Positions 24,191 through 36,000 of a stretch of DNA of 64,000 nt are shown piece by piece. The notes beneath the pieces are model-generated. The model was not told the DNA's origin and made no database searches. It worked only from the letters and a program-made list of their open reading frames with translations. Source of the stretch: Eumeta japonica (lineage: Eukaryota > Arthropoda > Insecta > Lepidoptera > Psychidae); NCBI GenBank assembly GCA_005406025.1, contig BGZK01000837.1, forward strand, positions 204,835 through 268,834, given 5' to 3'. Made by a program: the position numbers and the translations under genes. Each line of letters starts with the position of its first letter. Position 1 is the first letter of the stretch.

Positions 24191-24779
24191 TTCGATTTCA
24201 CATATTTTTCTTATCGCCACGGCTATTTTTAACTTTTGTTTCAAATAATGTCTTAACAGTACACGAATTCCATATTTATTGCACTCCACACATTCTATTA
24301 TCAAAACGTTTTGCTCCGTCAATTAACACAGGCAGTACGATTAAGAGAAACAAAGACAGTTGTACTCTTCATAGAACTAGAGACTTGTCATAACAAGTAA
24401 TTGACATGCATAAAAAAAAAACGTATGAGTTTCAATTATGAAAACCGACATTACTTATGAGGCACCCTCAGTATATCGGTATCAGGCTTACTTAGAGACG
24501 TTATAAAACGGCTAGAGTAAATATAGCACTAAAGTTGGTGACTGGCCTAACACACTACTCTTTCTTCACCGACCAACATTATACCTGCGCAATGGAGTAC
24601 GCATTGGAGCACTAACCACCTAAAAATAAACGGCTAGTACTGTAACTAACGATAGAACGTTTATAGTTAATATATGGCACTTCCATAAACTATTGGCATT
24701 TCATAAATTTTTGATAAAAAATCAATGACTATGAGCGTAAGTCCGTCGAAGATTAAAAATATTTAGTTTCTCTTATATA

Positions 24780-25626
24780 GCTTAACAGATCGGCACTCGA
24801 CCTTCTGAAACTGTTTTTGAGTAACAGATATCGAAGGTTTGTTGTCAATGGTTTGGGATCGTTCGGATCTGTAATCGACATGGACCTATCACAAGGATCA
24901 ATTCTTAGTCCGTTTTTGTTTTCAATACATATCTGACTCTTGAGACATCCTATTAAAAACTGACCCTATTAAAAAAGTTCATGAGGTACTATTGTTGGCA
25001 GATGATACCTCTTTGTTATTCAAAACTAAAAGACGACAGCTCGCTAATGACGAGCTGAATATTGAAAGTAGAGAAAATGTTCACTGAGATTATGCCACTT
25101 AGTAATGAAATGAAAAAAAATGTATAAAATTCTCACTTCTAAATACGGTATGTAAAGTTAAATCAAAATTTAGCATAAGATTTTATTAATACTACGACAT
25201 TCTTAAGCATTACTCTAACAAATAAGCTTCAATGGAGTTAAATATTAGTTAGTTAATTAGTTAATAGTTAGCAAAAAAGTTTAGCTCTGCTGTTTATGTA
25301 GTTAGAGAGATTCGAAATTTATTAGATTTCGAAAGACTGCTAGATTAATTTATTGTGACTATTTCCATAGCCTGATATCAAGTGGCATCCTGCTCTTGGA
25401 AGATGCTGCAGATGTTCAAAGAATTTTTGTGCTGTTGAAACGGGCTGTTCGAGCTATTTCCAAACTGGAAACTCTTATATCTCTTAGAAATAAAAATAAA
25501 ATTGGAATCTTAACTCTGGCATCCGAATTTATATACGATAATTTATACGTAAGAAAAAATTTAAAATGCTCAAGAGAAACAGGATTAGAAACAAAAATAA
25601 AATGTGTTTCAATATGTAGTCAATGA
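24780..25626 (+). mobile_element. Jockey-like LINE fragment, reverse transcriptase to thumb
   Basis: Broken frames give S-Q-G-S-I-L-S-P-F-L-F, then L-L-L-A-D-D-T-S-L-L at about 24990-25020, then Y-G-I-L-L-like and VLLKRAVRAISKL, ending with GILTLASEFIYDN. This order matches the catalytic and post-RT region of jockey-type LINEs. Truncated at the 5' side and inactive. A related tail occurs at 37690-38390 and on the other strand at 6738-7160. Confidence 0.75.
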
Positions 25627-27879
25627 AGTCAATAAAACCAGCATTAGCTGGTGAGGCGAATAACGCTGGTTGGAAAAATTTTGTATTACAATAATGACAC
25701 ACTTAAATAGAATAAAAAACAGAAAGAACTCCCCTGTAGTAATTCGATATCCTTCGAGTGTGGCCACCATTTTCCTCTTACTCTTTTTTTTATTGTGTAG
25801 CGGCGCGGGTGCGGAGTTCGCGAAAGTCCATTGCGAATTGCGCTTAGATCGGCACTACTATGTGAGAGGGTACCGGAGCGCAATATTGAAAAGATATAGG
25901 TAAAAATAACAACAAGGATGGAATGTCATTAGTGCAATACAAAAATACCAACCAAAATAACGGCGCAACCAAATGCAGTTCCGAATTCATTTAAGGGACT
26001 CGATGTGTGCATGCTTAACAAGGTCTCTGTGCTCCTTGCGTATCGTGATGTTTACGTTTCTATGAATTTATATCATTATAAAATAAATGTTTTTGGTATT
26101 GATCTTAAAATAAGAGCATTTAAAAGGCAAATAGCCATGGACATAACCAGCTCGACTTCTCATCGACTTGTTTTATTCAGTAATTATTTTGTTTTTATTG
26201 TGGTTTTGTAAGATATGATTAAAAGAGTCTGTCTTTAAGTTTTTTGCTCGTTCTTCTTGACAAAAAGCTGGCTTCCGAACGATTGATAAAGTTTACATTC
26301 ATAAAATATGACGTATTTTAAGTGTTATTTTCCTTAAATTCAAAATATTGTTAATAAATATTCGTTTGTGGGATTCGAGGATTAAAACAGGATGTAAAAT
26401 AAACACACAGAAAAGCAGAAGGTATATATTCAGCAATACTGAGATACAATAATTCATTACGGAACCGTTACAACATTTTATTTGATCGCACATAATTTGT
26501 TGACGCTCTCGTCACAAAAATACAAGTGACTCGTCAACACTTTAAATTTTAATATATATATACCCCACGATTCGTTTTCTCGGACATTCTCCAAATATAA
26601 TCAAGGCAAATCTTCGTATGCAACTATTTATAAAATAAAAGCATAAACATGTCACTTCCGACGTAAACAAACAATTTTTTTTGCAATCTTGAATACAACA
26701 TGTTGGCGGGGTAATTGTTCCTATTTTAAAAATGAAAAATATTATGTACTTATTCTTGAACAACTTTTTAGGAGAATTGTTTTGTAATTTTATAATTTAA
26801 TTTATGAGCATTGTTTGCAATAATATATTTGGAGCAGAAAAATCAATATAAATAAATTCTGTTTTGTTACATATGAATAAACTTAAAATATTACATCTGC
26901 GTAACATTAAACATGTAACCTATGTTGAATTTGAATTTGAATGTGGTGTAACACTATGATGGTAAAAATAGCATTTTCCAAAATTACATTTTCATTTATG
27001 TATTTTCAACTCTCGGCACTTGTAAAGAACTGCATTTCTTACAAGTGCCAAAAATTGGTCGATGGCTAGTAAATTCTTATATTTAAAAAACAACACATAC
27101 ACAATAATGAGAGGATAATAAAACAAACATATTTCTTTACGATCATTAAATTTTCAATGTGATGACAATTCAGCTACTTCTTCAATTGTCACATCATGCA
27201 CTGAGATCTTCATCGATGAGGGCATCCATAGGTTAACATCACAATGCAGATTTCTTTTGCCACCAGGCGGCGCCACATTGGCGTGTACTGACAGTTCTAA
27301 TAGATCTCTTTGTACGAAAAATTTTAAAGTTATGTGGATAATTGAAAATAAGCAAATTAAAAAGTACAATAATGGAAAAAAGGCGCATAAATGACTGCCA
27401 CCAAAAACACACTGTCCGAGCATGAGACAATTTTGTGTTTGTAGTGACACAGACAGAAGTGACAGATAACATGAATCCAGTCGACATCTGGTGAGTTACT
27501 ATTTTTCGCTGTCACTATACGTAAATGGACAAATTAATGTTTTTTATATAAAAAAATACTGAGCTATAATTATTCCTTAAAAAAAATAATAATCTTACTT
27601 AATCCTTTTAAAGTATGCAAAACATTCAATATTACATATACTATATGACATTTAAAAAGACATATAGAAAAATACACGCAAAGTACATTTAAAGTGCATA
27701 ATGTTACTTACGTTTATAAATATTAATAGCATTTACGATTATTGATTACTTTTATAGTTATTAATATTTATAATTAATAATTACTTTTGAAAACAATTAA
27801 AAATCACTTACAAATCAATTATTGACAAAACCTTTTCTCTCTCGTTAACCGTATACGTTCTGATTTTCTTGCATTAAAT
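25627..27879. other. Intergenic, AT-rich
   Basis: A short GC-rich piece at 25801-25869 follows a good acceptor (T-rich stretch, then GTGTAG) and is open in one frame. It is too short and isolated to call. A 14-bp bulged hairpin lies at 27015-27049. Nothing else is seen. Confidence 0.5.
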
Positions 27880-28010
27880 CAGAGGTAGGTAAACTTTTAT
27901 ATGACAGAGTCTACACATGTAACCACGAACGTTTAAGTCTTTTCTAATAGTACAGATTCTACTGCATTTTACAAACAATGAGGGGTCACATTAAAAATTT
28001 GTGAAAAAAT
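27880..28010 (+). mobile_element. hAT-like element end
   Basis: CAGAGGTAGGTAAACTTTT followed about 95 bp later by GAGGGGTCACATT resembles the terminal sequence of hAT elements (CAGxGGTxxxCAAACTTTT). No transposase remains. Confidence 0.4.
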
Positions 28011-28030
28011 TAAAAATGAAAAATAAAAAA

Positions 28031-28785
28031 ACTGGCCAAGAGCACATCGGACCATGCTCATTATAGTGTTCCGAAGCCATTGTTACAAATAAATGCACTA
28101 CAGATAAAAGAAGTACGTCGTTACACTTTCTCCGTGTTTCTCGCACAAAATAGTTATAAGCACTTTAGTCGCCTATAACGAGAAAGACAAGTCGTATGTC
28201 GACTATTACTATTAATCTAAGTGTAAAGTGCATCACCAAAAGAGCGTATCTGCATGGCACTTACGTCCTTTTGTTGAGTAATGCAGTCTTTCAGAAATAA
28301 CTGAAAAGCTGTATATCCGATGATCTTCAAAATAATTTGCGTTGAAATTATTTGTTAAGCGTTATCTTTGTTATTTTTTTTATAATTTTAAACGTACGGT
28401 TCAGAAAAAAAAGCGCTGGACACATTTTTTGCTGCTTTCAGGGCGATTATTTCCGAAAGTATTCAAATAATCAGAGAAATTGCTTAGAAACCTTAAAATA
28501 GTTTTAAAAGAACTGTCGAAATACATATCACACGTTGATGTTAGATGAAAAAAAAATTTAGCTCCCTTCGCATTTATGGAGTGCCCCCCCTAGAAATGTT
28601 TATTTTAGTTATTTAACAACTAAACTAAATAGTGGCTTATACAAGACACCTACACTATAAATTTCATCAATATACATTTTGTAGTTTTTGAATAAAATGC
28701 CTATGACATACGGACGGACGGACGGACGGACATAACAAAATCATAAGGGTTCCGTTTTTGCCATTTTGGCTAGGAACCCTAAAAA
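28031..28785 (+). repeat. Interspersed repeat family X, copy 2 (longest)
   Basis: Begins CTGGCCAAGAGCACATCGG and ends with a GGAC tetranucleotide run (about 28710-28731), then AAGGGTTCCGTTTTTGCC and GGAACCCTAAAAA. GGTTCC and GGAACC near the end form a short inverted pair. I recall similar sequences as common in Lepidoptera, but its class is unknown to me. Confidence 0.75.
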
Positions 28786-29735
28786 CAGAGTGGGAGCAAT
28801 CCGGTTCATCCGTATGTGACTACTTCTCTACATCTCTGAAAGAGTACAATTAAGGTAAAAGGCAGAATATCTGAAGGTAAAATATGAATTTAATGTGTAT
28901 TACATGCGAAACAGTATTTTTAAAAATTAAAAATTATTATAATATTGTGATATTCTTTGGAAAATTACTAAAACTTCTATAAAAAGTCGGATGTCAGTAA
29001 AAACTTCTACTAATGATAGGAAAAACATCAATATTCTAATACCGACATATTTTATAGTTGACTTGACATAGTGAAAGGTTTATCAGAACTAGTGAAACAC
29101 AATTTTAGAAAAAATGAAACTACGGTGCAGAACTACAAACAGTCCAATTAGCACTTAACCTGTTTTTAACAAAAGTGTCATATTTATAAACTGTAGCAAA
29201 TAAAATAATTTAATATAATTTTCATAGAAATTGTACAATTTTCTAGGATGCCTGTCTGTATCGATCAATCTGATTCCGGATAGTAATTTGTCACACGCAA
29301 CACAACAAACATTTCTATCAAAAGACTATTTTCGGTAAATGCAAAATTAAAATTAATTTTTTGGAACCGATATCCACTAGTTTCACTATTAATAACAGTT
29401 ACAAATTAATTTGGAATAACAAACATTTTTTTGCATTGCTTAATTTTAATTATCAACTTTACAACAAAAGATGGCACTTAATTAATATTTTAGTTAAGCT
29501 AATTTTATTCGCTAATTCAAAAAGTAATTGGTTATAAGGGTGTATGAAGTAAGCCAATACATAAAATATCTTCATAGGTACCAGCAAACGTGTACCTATT
29601 CATAAAAAAATGCTTCACTTTTTGTCCATGCAATGCTCCCTTCACGATCACCTTTTACACTTTTAACAAAACTTTTAGGTTAGTTCTAAAGAAAAATACA
29701 CATTACATATTGGTTTTTGTTACAAGCATAGACGT
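28786..29735. other. Intergenic, downstream of clarin-like B
   Basis: AT-rich. No exon, RNA gene or named repeat seen. Confidence 0.5.
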
Positions 29736-29741
29736 TTTATT
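29736..29741 (-). promoter_or_regulatory. Candidate poly(A) signal of clarin-like B
   Basis: AATAAA on the minus strand about 305 nt downstream of the gene B stop codon. It is the first clear canonical signal after the stop. Confidence 0.5.
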
Positions 29742-30045
29742 GAATTATATGGTTAAATCTAAATTAAAAGAAAATCGTGAAAGAGGCCCTTGACAGCATA
29801 ATTACATAATTTCAAAAACGCAAGTCAACACAGTTACAACCTTTTCCTACACCGACAAAGAAGAAAATCGATGTCACCAATTGGTCATAAATCGATGAGC
29901 CCACCAGGATCATCGTTCGAGATACTCTACTCGAGATGTCTCTAGACCACATATTACCTCCACTGTCAGGACTTCTTCCAGCAATTAATTTAACAAAGTG
30001 CTCAAGCCCTTTAATCGCATTTTAGAGACTATATACCTATAGGGC

Positions 30046-33000
30046 TTATACCTTTCCTCTGCCATCAAAATACATGCGGAGTGAAGCGAGAGCCGTACTG
30101 CCCAAGGAAAACAGAACAGCGAGCAGCAAAAGCCTGGAAAAAAAATTCCATTTAACATGTTAACAATTATCAAAAATAAACAAATGAAACGTTTATTTCA
30201 ATTGTTTATGTTCATTCGCATTCGCAAATTATCGATGAGAAGTTCCGAACGTCAGTATTTAGTACCATTTAGGGAACGATTTAAGAGTATTAAAAGTGTT
30301 TCGCTTCTTCTAAGACGTACTAAACAAACTTTATGTTTGAGATTCGGTGGCCTGGACCCTGAAGCATCCACGCCGACGGCATCAGTGTGGGTGGCACATT
30401 GGGCCACCCACACTGATGCCGCTAAGCGTCCTTTGACGCGAATGCTATAACGTCCGACACCAACGGCTTACACGTGCCCTCCAAGGCACAGAGCGAAGGA
30501 TTTGATGCGGTTTAAATCGATCGGTAGATTCGCCCGCCATGATAAGGATTGAAACCGGCATTATTATCTACAAAGGCAACTCTTGAGCTCTCGACTATCA
30601 CTCGTGAATAAATGATAACTCTCGTTTATCCTCATTATCTAACAGCTCATACCGAATTCTCTATTAAATTCCATCTGTTTCATTATTCTCTCACAACTTA
30701 TCATTCTCTACTTTTTTCCGGTGTAGCTCTTAACTTAAATGAACTTATTTCCAACTTAGATAAGACCAAAGCCCCTTCATTATCCACCATTTTCCACTTA
30801 TTTTTATTTTTTCTTAGCTCACTTCCCGTACTTGAGCCCACACAGCCATCTTTACTTTTCAGTTATTCTTCTAATTTCTGTTTTTATTCATCGAAAAAGA
30901 AATGATAAAGAATCAGGTCCCATTATTCATTTTCAATCCTTTATTTCTTTCCTGTTTTTTTTTTCGCTATCTGTCGCTCTTTTTTACATTGACTTTCAGC
31001 CTTTAAAATTCTTAAAACTGTCAGTTTCTCTCTTTTACCCTTTTTCGCACTAACTTTAACTCTTATATACTACGCTTTCTATTCTTCTTCCACCCGTTTA
31101 CATTTTTTTATTAATTTTATCAATAAAAATTATTATTTTATCAATCACTTTATTTAGATTATTCGAAAATTTATAACAAATATAATTAACCAGTAAGAAT
31201 ATCCCACGGAGGCAGAGACATGCGTGGTTTGCGCCGCGACGTACGCAAAAGCCAAGTGATCTCGAAACTTTGATCTGCTGCAGTGAATACCCCAAATCAG
31301 TAACACCATTGTCCCTTTAAGTGCGCACGCGCAACTCGTTAACGCCATTCCTGTAATAAATAGGAACTTAAATTCCCTTGAATACCTTAAAATCCTTGAA
31401 TGAACTTGTAAACTTTTTTTATTTTTTCGGTATGGTAAGAAAATTGCTTATAATAATTAATTATTTAAATCCTTAATGTATCACAATAGTATTTAATAAA
31501 ATATGTATAAGAAATAAAATAATAAAAACTATGTTACTCTTGATTAATAAACCATACATTTTGTTTTGGTTGGTTTTATTTTTAAACAACGTTTATTTTT
31601 CACGGGACCGAGCGGTCGAAAAAAATGGTGCATTGAGTAAAATGCATAAAACTCTACGTATAAAAATGTTTTTAATCTATTCATTTATTGATTACTTATT
31701 TTACTTTCTGATAGTATTAAGTTCTACATGAATTACTTGTTATGGCACTACAAATCTATAAATTCTTTCTTAGTGACCCATTTTTTATTAAAATAATAAG
31801 AGAATATTTTATGAAATGTCACTCAATTATGTCTCACATTATCAAACCCTGTACAATGTGATTTCGTATTTTTTTTTTCTCTCTAGATTAGTTGTAACAG
31901 ACAATAACAGAAGTGTGCTCCCGCTGTGGGCTGAAACTCAAAAAGATAGGTTATGGGGTTCATAGAAGAGACCATGCTAAAGGTTTTCAGTGAAATCAGA
32001 TATCGGGTCAAAGGGATAAAATAAAAAAACTTCTAAATAAAGTAAATGTATACTGAGAAGGTGGTTGGATGAGACATCGGCTCAGTACCTACCATTTACA
32101 AAATCGGCCAAACACCTTTCTCCTTTGGAAGATTATCAAAAAGAATAGTACAATAATTCTATAAAATAGTGTTTCTCTATTTTTCAAAGCATGTTCAAAG
32201 AATGGTTAATAATGATTCATCGACGCACAGACCAAATCGTTGGATATAGAAACTCGTAATTTTGCTCAAGGCTTAAGGCTTTAGAAATTAGAAATTGTTA
32301 TTTTTCGAACAAAGAAACATATGTTTTTAGATTTTTCAAAATTCAAACCTAAAGGAGGTAAAACATGAGTTAGTTTTATAAGAATAATATAAGAATAATA
32401 AGATTGACATATTAAATATAATGCAGCTAGTGCGAATGCGGATCAGATCGGATCGGAAACGAAAATGAGGTGGGGACCTAAATCGAAAGTAGAACCGCAA
32501 TTTGAATCAGGAACACAAACGGAATTGGAATGTAGAGTAAACATGGGATTCCAATTTACCACGAGGCTGTAATGGCAACCGATAACGGAGACGGAGTCGA
32601 TATCTAAAATAAGACAATTCTCGGGACCGTGATTGACAGAGAGACTATAATTCAAAACTTCAGAATACGTATTTAGACATTTTCATACCTTGCAGGCCGA
32701 GTAAAGGGTGCGTAAGGTCCTCGAACGTGTTGACTAGGGCCAGCAGCGCCGAGCACAGCGCGTACAGCAGCTGAAGGAGCAGGAACAAATTGACCGCGAC
32801 GTAGAGCGCCGTCGACAGCACCGGCCGCTGCCCCGCTGAAAGCACACCGACCAATTGCAGTAATGAACTATGTCACATGATGGGTTCTTTTGAAGTGAAA
32901 TGTCTTAGGCGGCAATTCGATAATCTATATAAATAACGAAAACTGAGAGTGAAATTTTACGAACGCGTCACGTTTAGGCACATTTCGTTACATGAGAGGG

Positions 33001-36000
33001 AAGAAAGATATGACGTAGATAGAAAGAGAAAGAGAGCTGTGCATTCCGACGCCACGGGCGCGGAATAGAAGACAGCGTCGTGTACACTAAGATACAAGGC
33101 AATAGAATAGGATAAAGTCACGCATGCGCGCGTGTGGAAGTACGCGTCAGACGTACGTGTCGACGTCAAGCCGGAATTGTCCTCTCGGCCCGTAATAAAA
33201 TGAAAATTCGCTCACAAATAAACACTTTATTAAGAAAAAGAACACCTTTACGCGTCTGCAATAGGAAAAAATACTACGACATACAATCGTTATTCCTCTA
33301 ATTTGTGCACCGATAGCAAGATTTATTTCACTTTTGTAATAAATGTATGTACTTTCTATTTATGCCTTATGCTTACAAAATAATGTAAAACAAAATAAAA
33401 TAATTAAATTAATTAGATTTTATGTGCAACTCATATGAAATCTAAATCTTCCATAATTCGTTTAATACTTTTATCGTACTTATTCGTTCGTACTTTTATT
33501 TTTATTGAATTAAAGTGGAAATAGCATAAAGTTAACATAACAGAATGATCGGTTACACGTTTAAATTAATTTTACATAATGAATTGTTGTAAATGTACAT
33601 CTCATCAACATTTATTCGAAAATAATTATATGTAAATGATGAATTAATCAACAATTAAAACTAATTTATTACAAAAGGTTGCATAAAAATATTTGAAATG
33701 TCAGTGTAGTTATAAATATTGCTTTACAATAACAAAAATGTAGATTTTGATTTATAACTAATCATTAATGCTAAACAGCAACGCAATTATACACGACAAC
33801 CGAAATTCTACGTAAGATAAATTAATTAATATTTACCATTGTATTTTGTGATCATTTTTTTTTTAAGTTTGCGTTCTGTGATTATTCCGTTATATACGCC
33901 GTAAAAAATATTTACGAAATTTAATTTCTATGACGTATACCGCGCTACACGCACAATTTTTTTATTCAGTCTTGAGCTATAGGTTAATCGTATGATTCGA
34001 CAAAAATGTTTACGTTGTTTGTGTCAATCTAAAATGCTTACTTAGCCTGCTTTGACATAAAAATATCTCCACTGATCTGAGTGTTTATTTTATTACATTT
34101 TGGTCCTGCAATCCCGCTATTGTTTTTACATGCCGTACCAATCAGATGGGATTTTTTAACCGATTTTCGACGATGTCGATCCGAACCGGATTCATAAAAT
34201 AATAGATATTTCTATTTCTTTACAGGCGGAATGCTACAAACAACAATAGCAATTATGAAAATTATGTTTTATATAACATCCGTTCTTATAGTATTTCATA
34301 CAAAATTCGATATCCCACGAATGACTGGACAGAGACCGAGAACGAAAACAGAGCTGTGAATAAAATGGTGCGAGATCACGGATAAAACAAATAATTTAGC
34401 CTTTATCAAAGAGGACAGCCATATGCAAAATCAGAAGAGCCTATATGCAAAATTTATAATAAACACGTAATAAGTGAGATGTGCTATGTACGTATACAAA
34501 ATTTATAATAAACAAGTACAATAAGACATGTTATCGTGTAAGACTGAGCGATATCGTATTATATCAAATATAGTGAACATCTGAAATAGCATGATGTATC
34601 ATTTCGTCCACTCCTTTGGTTGACTCATCCCTTCTACGTAATGTGTATTTTCGACAGCTAATACCTGTTGTGTTTCAAAGATTAAAATCTAAAGAGTTAT
34701 GAAATCTATGGAAACTGGATTTTTTTCCATTTTCCAAGATCACAGTGAAAAGCGTGTCATTCTTACAATTTTCAAAGCATTCACAAAGTGCGCATTAATA
34801 AATCGGATAACGATTCCTTATGCTTGATTATTCTTTTTCAAATGCTATAAACATAAAGAATATTAAATAAATATATAGGTATGCGCGTGCACGCGTGCGT
34901 GTTTTATACACGATGGAAATAAAACATTTTTCTTTGGTGTTGTGGCAGATATTACCACTAAATTGGAAACTTATAAGTGCTGTCAGAATTCCATAGTATA
35001 GACTGATATTAGAATTATGTTTGATAATTTTCAAGCGGTTAAACATATTTTTGGGAATCATACCTAAAAACCTCTCGATTGAGCTATCTTTCAAACATAA
35101 AATACTAATTCGAAATCGATTCAGCCGTTTGGGAGCTACGATGCTATAGACAGACACACAGATACACACGTCAAGCTCATAACGCGCTTCTTTTTGCGTC
35201 GGGGATTAATACCCAGGCGGAGCCGCCGTTGCAGTTAATGTTGCACACCTAATATATTTACAGATAATTATTTATTAACATATTATTACGAGATTTCATA
35301 AAGGCTCTACAGATTTTATGGAAAGTTACTTCGACCTAAAAAAAATCAATTACTCCCAAGTTGCACGTAAAAAAGTTTTATTTTAAAAATTCATGTCTGT
35401 AATATTTACACTCTATTGTTTAAATAATTCTTATACAATACCTCTAGCTCGTGAAAACTTATATGCTACTCCGCAGTAGAATCGTATATTATGAAAACCG
35501 TTTTACAGTTTTAATCAGAACAACAGAATACTAACCTTGTGGCTGATGGCGATTGAAGTTGGTGTTGTCGTCGCACGCGAGCGTCGCGGGCCTGTAGCCG
35601 GTGGATAGGTAGATCACCTGGAAGGTAATTTGAACAGCTGTTTGCAGAAGTCATATTTTGCAAACATAAAAAAAGCGCTTTCTTAAGATCCTACAACGAT
35701 GAAATAATGCCGCATTGTTGTGATATATCTACGGGATAGTCAGTTCGTCTTCTCGGAGTGACAGGGGGAAATAAAATTTTAATAAGAGATGAATATAATT
35801 TAAGTGAAAACTGATCATCTGTAATAGTTGACTACAAAAATTATGTCAGACACACCGCCTCGAATTGCATTATAAGAGATTAAATAACACTATAAAACGG
35901 GGATACCTCTTGGCGTCTTGCAGCAGGAGTTGTTTTGCAGGTGACGGCGCACGCCTTTGCAGACAACACGCACACCACTGAAGAAGATAATATATTCACG

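Noticed and set aside
30612..31053. Two overlapping plus-strand ORFs rich in S, F and L
   Set aside because: They come from a C/T-biased intronic tract with no domain or splice support.
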